DNA of 64,000 bases from Micrasema longulum (Eukaryota > Arthropoda > Insecta > Trichoptera > Brachycentridae). The position numbers and the translations under genes are program-made. The notes under the pieces are model-generated. The model was not told where the DNA came from. It ran no database searches and was given only the letters and a program-made list of their open reading frames with translations. Shown in pieces: positions 56,461 through 64,000 of the stretch (the first letter of the stretch is position 1; each line of letters begins with the position of its first letter). The stretch spans positions 1-64,000 of the forward strand of contig JAGVSM010002841.1 of NCBI GenBank assembly GCA_022494885.1. The letters run 5' to 3'.

Positions 56461-58690
56461 TTACAGCATAATACCATTTATAACTAGATATTTACATATA
56501 ATTTTAAATACATGTTTATTGAGTGGGGACAGGAGAGTTAGAATATAAATAGGGAATGGGATATTAATATCAGAGAGGTCGGATAGGAAATCAAGATAAC
56601 AATCATTTATGGGGCATCCAAAAAAAACATGATTTAAATCTTCCTCATCAAGCTGACATTCGCAAATGGCAGAGTCCCGGACATGGATTCTGAACAGGTG
56701 AGAACCATTGCAGCAGTGCTCAATGCGCATTCTGCATATGGAAGACGTCTCAAACTTGTTCAGAATCACTTTGGAAAACGAAGGCTTTTTTATTACATTT
56801 GGCTTCAATCGGAAAACATGTCTACCCTTGGCTTGAGAGGAGGCTACCCAATATTCTTGTCATGTGCGAAGTTGCTTCTCCTTCGTCATAACAAGGGGAT
56901 CACCCGGTAGTAGTAAATTACTGTAGGCAGGATCTCCGAAGTGGACCACCTCCTTTACTAATGCGTCCACTTTTTCGTTCCCGGGAATACCACAATGGCT
57001 AGGGATCCAGGACATAACATTACTCTTAGTGGACGACTCTGATAAAGAAAAAAGAAATCGAGTTTCCAGGCAAAGCTCGTCCTCGGGATATGAGGATGGA
57101 AGGTATTTGATATTTTGTAAGGCATTTCAAGAATCCGACAGGATTAGGAACTTGCTATATTGCGAGCTTAAGGCGTACTTGACAGTTTCTCGGATTACGA
57201 TACATTCTGCTGTAAATACAGATGCATTTTTGTGTAATTTGTACAATCTTTGAAAGTGGTCGTCTTCACAATATATAGCCGCACCCGTGTGGGTTGGCGA
57301 ATCTGACCGAGATCCATCAGAGTAGATAATTTTCCAACCTATCCATCTTGACGGCCGAATATGGTTGAATGTACACCGGGGCTGTAGGTGGCTTTCGACA
57401 CGAAATGTGAGTTCAATACTTGGGGCATAAATAGAAGCTTTACATGGAAAACGATAAAGGGGAAAAAGGTCTTTAGGATGAATGCTAGATTCGAAAGATT
57501 TGTAAAAATGAAAACTGTTAGTAAAGGGGGTGGTTTATGAAACCAAAAAGATGAGGATGTCACGCAGTTAGAGAGGAACTATACCTTTTTGAGGAACAGG
57601 TTGATTTTTTGGACAGAGCATTTTAAAAGAAATCTATCCGCCAAGTATTGTCTTCTCATACCGAGTGGAGGATCACAAGCTTCTACTTGTAAAGCGTTAA
57701 TTGGAGATGACTTCATGGCTCCGATGACTAATCTCAGACTTTGGGATTGGATCCGGTCAAGTATTTGAAGATTATTTTTTGAACATGGTTCTAGAACGAG
57801 GCATAATTGAGATGGCTCCGGATATACGCAGTATAAAAAAGTCTCTGTATAAAAGGGTGGCTCCCCAACCATACTCGCGAGACTGCACTTAACGTATTCA
57901 ATCCGGCTTGACGCTTGTTTACTATATGATTTATGTATAAGTTCCATGTAAAATGAGTGTCCAGAATTACTCCTAAGAACTTAATGTGGGTCGTAAAAGG
58001 TACTCATCTCCGTGATGAAATTTTATTGTTGGGATTTTTCGCGGTCTATGGACGGTTATGGCATAACTTTTACCAGCCGATAGATCCAAACCATATTTCA
58101 TTAACCAATTCCTGATGTTTCTCGTGCAAATTTTTTAAATATTTTCTAGATTCTTTGGGTTCTTCCCATATGCATACGTGAAGAAATCGTCCGCGTACTG
58201 AAGCAAACTTGTCTCTGAGGGAACAATTTCACTGATGTCATGCGTATAGATATTGAAGAGAATCGGGCTCAGGACAGAACTCTGAGGTAGTCCCTTGCTC
58301 AACTCTCTCTCCACCACAGCATGACCGCGAACACTGATTTCTACCTTTCTGGAGAAAATCAAATTTGCTATAACGGAAGTAAACTTTCGCGGGATTCTGA
58401 TTTGCAAAATTTTAGCTTCTAGAATATAGATAATAACATTTTCATATGCACCACTTATATCCAGACAGGCACGTAAGAGCGGCTCTGATATTGGATGTCA
58501 GAACCGACAAAGCTTTCAATAGTGCTCTTTCTTTTCCTAAATCAAAATTGAGTCTCAGGGAGCTCTCCACAAACCAGTCCAAATGTTGTCTCACCATATG
58601 TTCCACCACTTTCAACAGTGTGGAGAAGAGGGCTATGGGGTGGTAGGAAAATCCAAAATTTGGGTCTTAGTTGTGTTTAAGGATATAAAT
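56461..58690 (-). pseudogene. I-type LINE ORF2 remnant with RNase H domain
   Basis: Reading the minus strand in pieces: YHPIALFSTLLKVVEHMVRQ near 58620; RT palm ACLDISGAYEN; GLPQSSVLSPILFNIYTHDI; YADDFFTYAYG near 58180; the connecting region near 57650-57950; RNase H with IIYSDGS near 57330, FTAE, ILSDS and WIPSHCGIPGNEKVD; and a C-terminal CECQLDEEDLNHVFFGCP motif before a stop at 56461. Presence of RNase H places it in the I-type group. At least three frameshifts make it inactive. The endonuclease part is missing (5' truncation). Confidence 0.8.
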
Positions 58691-58999
58691 AACGGATTGA
58701 GTTTTCCGTGAAGGGGGATGTTTCCTGATTCAAATTCCATTTTTTTAAATATTAGTTTTATCTACTTTAAAAAAAGTTTTTAGCTTTTTCACAAGTATAT
58801 TTCAAGAGTTTGATGACATTTTGTGTTATACAATCGATTCCTTTTGAAAAATAACGGTAAAAATAAACGGTGCAGTGGTGGCTACAAACATAGCTATTCC
58901 ATAAAAAAAGCTGTTTCGATGTGGAAAAGATGAGGTTCTTAATTTTGAAGTGTTGGTTGACTTAGTGTCCCTTCATCGTCATAGTTGAACCCTTATCCC

Positions 59000-59110
59000 C
59001 TCCCAGTGATACATATGGCACTACATTATTAAATAAACTGCAGCATATCTCGATCGTCTGTTACGAGAACTTAATGTGATCAGTATTACGCTAAAGATAA
59101 GTGTGTGCTT
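59000..59110 (-). mobile_element. SINE-2 family fragment
   Basis: GTGATACATATGGCACTACA, GCATATCTCGATCGTCTGTT and ATCAGTATTACGCTAAAG match the SINE-2 body, diverged. Confidence 0.5.
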
Positions 59111-59869
59111 TATTCTTCGGTTTCCGCTGCCTTACAAACAGCGGAAGGGACGACCTATTGAAGAGTGGTGGACCCGCTAACTCGTCGGTAACGCGTCAGC
59201 TACAACCATCAAATAATTAGTAAAAAATTAGTGCAAATACCGCTTTACCGCAATTTTGATAAAATGTATTTAATGTTCAAACGTGTATCTTGGAAAGTAT
59301 TGGTCCTATAAAAATAAAATATTACGATATGTTAGTAAATTTTATTTCTTAGTCTTTTGTATTTTTTTTCCATAAAATCTAAATCCTAAAATCCATTATC
59401 CCAAATCGTGGCATGAGCGGTGGTCATTCAAGATCACAAACTTAAGGTTTTACTAAGAACCCTATGTCCACCGATCCTGTTAAGTTTCATAACATAATAA
59501 CATTTTTTACCAACAAAGTGAAAAAAGTACATACCAATAAATGATCTTGAACGTCCTATATCCCAGAAAGCAGTGAAACTTGAACTTGATTTAAGATTGA
59601 TGGAAGGTTGAAAAGGAAAATTTGACGCGACAAGTTTTTATCAAAAGTTGCTGGAATCTTGTTACGACAAGTTTGAAGAGACAAGTTTTTGCCAAAATTT
59701 GCTGGAAACTTGTTATGTCAATAACGGTATTTTAGAATCCGAAAGTCATAGAATGATGATCAACACATTGCCATATACATTAAAATATGGAGAGAATTAT
59801 TATTATTATTTTTTTTATTTAAACAGTTATTTTTAATCCAAAGACTTTTCTACAAGATCGATTTTTTTT

Positions 59870-60003
59870 GCACCACAACAGGCCATGAGGCCCAATTACA
59901 GTAATGAAAAACAGCACGGTACACCTAGTCATACGGAAAATCATATTTAATTTTTGTGTTCTCACCGGGAATCGAACCGAGAACCTTCCATGTGTGAGTC
60001 AAA
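59870..60003 (-). mobile_element. SINE-1 family copy
   Basis: CACCACAACAGGCCATGAGG (tail) and CACCGGGAATCGAACCGAGA (B-box region, reverse) match 12094-12256. The head stops at about 60003. Confidence 0.7.
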
Positions 60004-60374
60004 GCAAACAAAAAGAAAATCAGGCTTTTCTATTTGGGTGATTTTTAATACTTTTAACATTGTTTAAATATTGAAACTCAGTTTAAAGGTTTAAACTATT
60101 GATATGCCACCGAGGAAAAAACAACCAAAATGAGTCTTTTTAGAACTGTCATCCGACAAAACCGCCTTTGCCAAAGTTCTTTTGAGGTAAGTTTGAATAT
60201 ATTTTACCATCATTAATATCTCATCCACTGCATAATGCTTACAACAGTTTCAACCGATTCATTATTAAATATCACAAACATTATACAATTATTGAATTGA
60301 ATTGATTGAATTATGTTTTATTTACAGAACGAAAAGGCTGTTGATAATATATCTTTATAATAAACCAATACTTT

Positions 60375-60590
60375 AACCCCAGAGGCTCTTAAACTTCACA
60401 AAAGTTAACAGATGGAAGAGTTGAGGAAATGAAGATGTTTAAACATAGGCAGAACGCTTAATGTTACACAGTTTGTAAAGTGGCCCCTTCAACCAGCCAA
60501 TGACAGTACATAAGCCCAGTAAATACCTAAACTTCCATATTTCCTTCCCAAAATGTTTTCCCTTTGTTGCAACAAATTTTGATTTGAATA
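60375..60590 (+). mobile_element. MITE-1 family copy
   Basis: CTTCACAAAAGTTAACAGAT through CCCAAAATGTTTTCCCTTTG, in reverse orientation to 22080-22290; the terminal repeats are partly eroded. Confidence 0.65.
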
Positions 60591-60935
60591 TCGGATACTT
60601 TTTACCATGAGAAATCCCGCTAGTCGAAAAGCTAGTAAGTCATAAAACAGTTTTATTTATTTGTTTCAGAGTTGAGAGACAAAAGAATGCACAGGACTCT
60701 GATCTCCAGTCAATTGACATGAATTAATTGACATCACATCATCTGACATCTGACATCACCTCATCTGACTTTCTTGGCAAAAATAGCCCGTATTTTTATT
60801 ATTTATTCTAAATAAATATACTGAGTAATAATAACAAGATAGTTTATTTAATATTAATATTTTTAAGAAGCTTCGTGTTTTTTGTTTTTTTTTGTGTTTT
60901 TTTTCTGTTTTTTTTTTTGTTAACTAAATAAATCA

Positions 60936-60988
60936 AAACTTGCATGATGTTTGTTTTTTTTTGTAAAAAACAAACATCATGCAAGTTT
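60936..60988. repeat. Perfect 24-bp-stem hairpin
   Basis: AAACTTGCATGATGTTTGTT plus TTTT is repeated exactly in reverse complement after a 5-base loop. The stem sequence also carries the AAACTTG motif that is dense around it. Confidence 0.85.
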
Positions 60989-61132
60989 GTTGGATGGTAA
61001 CTAGGAAGTTTGCTTTAAACTTGCCTCAAGTTTACAGAGTTGCCATCTCAAACTTGGGTCAAGTTTGAACTCTCGATACTTCAAACTTGATACAAGCTTG
61101 AGGCAAGTTTAAATTGCTATCTGGGATACTTA

Positions 61133-62100
61133 TAATAAATCTCGACAACCACCCGATGGATCTTAACCTTGTTTTCACAACCATGTAACGTGTCCTAAAA
61201 CAAAGCTACTCGTATTTGTTAAATCTTTGAAAAATAAATTTAAGTACATCAAATTCGTTTCTTACCGAAAAATACCGTATTTTACCAAAATCTGCTAAAA
61301 TTCCCGTAAATTACCGCAGTTTTACCGCCTTGCATTTCATATATTTCTAAAACGCAAACATGTCTTGGATGCTTTTTTCTTACGTTTAAGCTTGGAAAAC
61401 ATTCTATGAACTGTCAGAAAAGGTTGCAATTTGCAAGTTGCAATCATCTTGTGTTCGGTTTATTCGAGATTTTTTTTTAAAGTTTTTTTTTCAAGATGTG
61501 TTACCATGTTTTGTTTGTCCAACCCGGTAAATGGTACATCCTCCATCGTGACGTTGGTGGTGACTTCAGAGACGTCTTTGAAAACACAGCCAAACTAGAA
61601 TGGCCATAAAATGGTTTCATTTTTGGGTTAATTCTGAAAGCTTATACTTTTTGCCGCTAGATCGCCAAATCGAGAAATTTCAAGCAGTCGAAGTATGTGA
61701 CTCTCCCCCATAAGTTCATATTATGAAAATTATACGATGTCATAAAATATTTTCGTGTTTTAAAAAAACCAGTTTAAACGCAATGTTAAGTAAATTTAAT
61801 GATATATTGTCATGTATTCATTTACCCCTTACCTTTGTCAGCTTTTAAAATAATCTATTTGGCGTACATGTCAAAAAAATAAATAAAAACACAAATGAAA
61901 AAGGTGTTTTTTCGATACTCATCACTCAGCGGTGTATCCTTTATAAATATGTAACAACTTACCCCTATCTAAATATTTAAATCTGACAATTAAATTTCAG
62001 CCATAAAATTTAAAAGAAAACACATGACAAGTCTAAAGGCGAGTTCCACGATCTTCGATAAATTTTCAAAAATTAGTTTTCGGACAATATTAAACCAAAA
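61133..62100. other. Upstream region of NMT
   Basis: AT-rich, with no recognisable repeat or gene. The transcription start of NMT must lie here (probably within the last 150 bases), but no TATA box or initiator stands out. Confidence 0.4.
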
Positions 62101-63531
62101 ATGGAGGAAAGGAATCAAAACGTTTGTGAAGAAACTACAGATGATTCAGTACTAGTTAATGAATCCAGTACAAAGGAATCTAAAAAGCGAAATAAGAATA
62201 AAAAAGCGCTCGTCGAAGTCGGCAATCATGACCAAGCGGAAAACCCTCCGGCCGATAATGTTGAGCCTTTGAACAGTAACGAATTCCAAAATATTTCTAT
62301 TAAAGATCTCAGAATGGCCATGGAAGTTTTAAGTTTTCAACAAAAAACTGCTAAGTTGACCAAAGAGCCATTGCAGAAACCATTCCAATTTTGGTCAACC
62401 CAACCCGTGCCTAAAATGGATGAAAAGATTGTCGTCAATGAACCTATCGAACCCGAAAAGAGTATTTCTGAAATAAGGGCTGAACCCTACAGTTTGCCCG
62501 ATGGTTTCCAATGGGACACATTGGATTTAAATACAACTTCGGAATTAAAAGAACTGTACACACTTCTTAACGAAAACTATGTCGAAGATGATGATTGCAT
62601 GTTTAGATTCGATTATCAGCCGGCGTTTCTAAAGTGGGCGCTCCAACCGATCGGTTGGAGAAAGGATTGGCACTGTGGAGTGCGTGTTACTAAGTCAGGT
62701 CGATTGGTGGGCTTCATTTCAGCTGTGCCAGCGCTTGTCCGGATCTACGATCAAGTTCGAAAAGTAGTCGAAATAAATTTTCTCTGTGTTCATAAGAAGC
62801 TAAGATCCAAAAGAGTTGCCCCAGTACTTATCAGAGAGATAACCAGACGCGTTAACCTTACTGGAATATTTCAGGGCCTTTATACAGCTGGAATAGTTCT
62901 TCCAAAGCCCATCGCCACTTGCCGCTACTGGCATCGTTCACTCAACCCAAAGAAGCTAATCCAAATAGAGTTTTCTCTTTTGCCTAAAAATAGGACAATG
63001 CAGAGAACTATTAAATTGTATAAATTACCAGACACTCCTAAGACCCCCGGATTCAGGAAAATGTTACCTTCTGACTGTGGGGAAGTTGTGAAACTATTGA
63101 ATGAGTATTTGAGTAAGTTCCAATTAGCACCCATTTTCCATAGTGACGAGTTCCAACACTGGTTTATTCCACAAACTGGTATTATCGACAGTTTTGTCGT
63201 TACTAATGAGGCTGGACAAATAACCGACTTTATAAGTTATTACTCTCTGCCATCTACCGTTATGAACCACCCTGTTCATAAAACCTTAAAAGCCGCTTAT
63301 TCGTTTTACAATGTGTCCACCAAAACTCCGTGGGTTGACTTGATGACCGATGCCCTGATCTCTGCTAAAAATGCAGGATTCGATGTATTCAATGCCTTGG
63401 ATCTTATGGATAATAAGGAGTTCTTAAGTGCCCTGAAGTTCGGGATAGGAGATGGAGATTTACAATACTATTTATATAATTGGAGGTGTCCAAATATTGT
63501 TCCTGAAAAAATTGGTTTGGTTTTACATTGA
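62101..63531 (+). CDS. Nmt: Glycylpeptide N-tetradecanoyltransferase (N-myristoyltransferase)
   Basis: A single uninterrupted exon encodes 476 residues, the usual animal length. NMT transfers myristate from myristoyl-CoA to the N-terminal glycine of proteins in the cytosol and at ribosomes. The first about 110 residues are charged and low-complexity (KKRNKNKKA Lys-rich block), as in the ribosome-binding N-terminus of animal NMTs. The catalytic core is very well conserved: [44 protein letters not shown] (224-238), [28 protein letters not shown] and [14 protein letters not shown]. It ends EKIGLVLH; in this family the C-terminal carboxylate takes part in catalysis. The start is the first ATG before the conserved-style N-terminus (AAAAATGG context). 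No frame damage is seen. Complete lack of introns is noted under findings. Confidence 0.97.
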   Translation: MEERNQNVCEETTDDSVLVNESSTKESKKRNKNKKALVEVGNHDQAENPPADNVEPLNSNEFQNISIKDLRMAMEVLSFQQKTAKLTKEPLQKPFQFWSTQPVPKMDEKIVVNEPIEPEKSISEIRAEPYSLPDGFQWDTLDLNTTSELKELYTLLNENYVEDDDCMFRFDYQPAFLKWALQPIGWRKDWHCGVRVTKSGRLVGFISAVPALVRIYDQVRKVVEINFLCVHKKLRSKRVAPVLIREITRRVNLTGIFQGLYTAGIVLPKPIATCRYWHRSLNPKKLIQIEFSLLPKNRTMQRTIKLYKLPDTPKTPGFRKMLPSDCGEVVKLLNEYLSKFQLAPIFHSDEFQHWFIPQTGIIDSFVVTNEAGQITDFISYYSLPSTVMNHPVHKTLKAAYSFYNVSTKTPWVDLMTDALISAKNAGFDVFNALDLMDNKEFLSALKFGIGDGDLQYYLYNWRCPNIVPEKIGLVLH

Positions 63532-63834
63532 CATTTTGTCTTCATTTTTCAGTAATATTATATTTTATTAGTTTTTCCCGTGTATTTATTCCTAGAACGA
63601 ATACCCATGCCATTTTAATGTCTGTAAATTAAAATGTTATTTAAATATTGACTGCTGGTATACAAAATTATATAACTCATAGTATTTTTTATTTGCTCTT
63701 TTGCATACTTCCTTTTTGACAATTTTAGTATATTTATCATAATTGTATTATGGATACATTGAATGAAGTTATTTTTTCATGTCAGAAATTAAAAAAAAAA
63801 CCTTAAGTATATAATCTGATAAGTCATTCTTCTT

Positions 63835-64000
63835 CATCTTTATTCCCTTTCTGCACCTAATGGTGCATAGGGCATTGCATTGGTGTAACAATCGCAGTGT
63901 ATCTTGATTATTTTGGTTATATGAAGGTAGGATGATCACTCTTACGCTTCAGATGCCAGTCCAAGGACTAAGAAATATTCTAGTGTAAAAACGCATACTT
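63835..64000 (-). mobile_element. SINE-2 family copy, cut by the window edge
   Basis: TGCACCTAATGGTGCATAGG, GCAGTGTATCTTGATTATTT and GATGCCAGTCCAAGGACTAA match the other SINE-2 bodies in reverse orientation; the head would lie beyond 64000. The 63532-63834 stretch is the NMT 3' UTR and flank. Confidence 0.75.

Larger units (their letters stand above)
59563..61132. mobile_element. TIR-bounded element carrying nested SINE-1 and MITE-1 copies
   Basis: Left end TATCCCAGAAAGCAGTGAAA and right end (reverse complement) TATCCCAGATAGCAATTTAA, each followed by AAACTTG-type motifs, form imperfect inverted termini. Subterminal DNA at both ends is packed with CAAGTTT/AAACTTG repeats (59590-59720 and 60980-61110). 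Nested inside are the SINE-1 copy and the MITE-1 copy. No transposase was recognised. Confidence 0.55.

Noticed and set aside
60936..60988. Hairpin as a microRNA precursor
   Set aside because: The loop is 5 bases and the stem perfectly paired with T-runs; it sits inside a TIR element with the same motif repeated, which fits a transposon hairpin better.
1..64000. CRISPR arrays, bacterial operons, phage or integrated viral genes
   Set aside because: No regularly spaced direct repeats and no prokaryotic or viral gene content; all repeats seen are eukaryotic transposons, SINEs or local tandem repeats.

Overview
This window is animal nuclear DNA, almost certainly insect. It is very AT-rich, has short coding exons with GT-AG introns, and is loaded with transposon remnants and tRNA-derived SINEs. 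Its proteins match insect families closely: neuroglian with the insect pair of alternative C-terminal exons, Shifted, and ribosomal protein L13. The order of insect cannot be fixed from sequence alone.

Five genes are supported. (1) shifted/WIF1 (minus, 9346 to about 19,980): WIF domain plus five EGF repeats, six exons recognised, with its extreme 5' end unresolved. (2) COQ7 (plus, 12910-13708): the ubiquinone-biosynthesis hydroxylase, three coding exons, lying entirely inside one shifted intron on the opposite strand. (3) neuroglian (minus, 29055-43876): 12 coding exons encoding six Ig domains, five FnIII domains, one membrane span and an ankyrin-binding FIGQY tail, with two mutually exclusive last exons. 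(4) RpL13 (minus, 49263-55707, with a 5'-TOP leader exon near 55901-55929). (5) N-myristoyltransferase (plus, 62101-63531), a single exon. There is no operon-like coupling. The visible gene-gene relationships are the COQ7/shifted nesting and the insertion of mobile DNA into introns.

Region by region: 1-9 kb is intergenic, with a broken mariner, LINE 3' ends and SINEs. 9.3-20 kb is shifted plus COQ7, with a P-element-like insertion (itself carrying a nested transposon) in the large shifted intron. 20-26 kb is a repeat field (mariner fragment, SINEs, foldback element, LINE pieces). 26-29 kb is the probable neuroglian 3' UTR/downstream region. 29-44 kb is neuroglian. 45.6-49 kb is nested LINEs and a second P-like copy. 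49-56 kb is RpL13, whose introns hold an hAT remnant, paired MITEs, a tandem array and a third P-like copy. 56.3-58.7 kb is a decayed I-type LINE with an RNase H domain. 59.5-61.1 kb is a TIR-bounded element. 62-63.5 kb is NMT.

The most interesting signals are: three copies of a non-autonomous family that can be placed in the P-element superfamily (8-bp target duplication, CA-starting TIR, vestigial THAP start); a second transposon nested in one copy whose 4-bp target duplication can be read against the empty sites of the other copies and which holds a possible small spliced gene; two neuroglian tails that both end in PDZ-ligand-like residues; and the COQ7/shifted nested pair.
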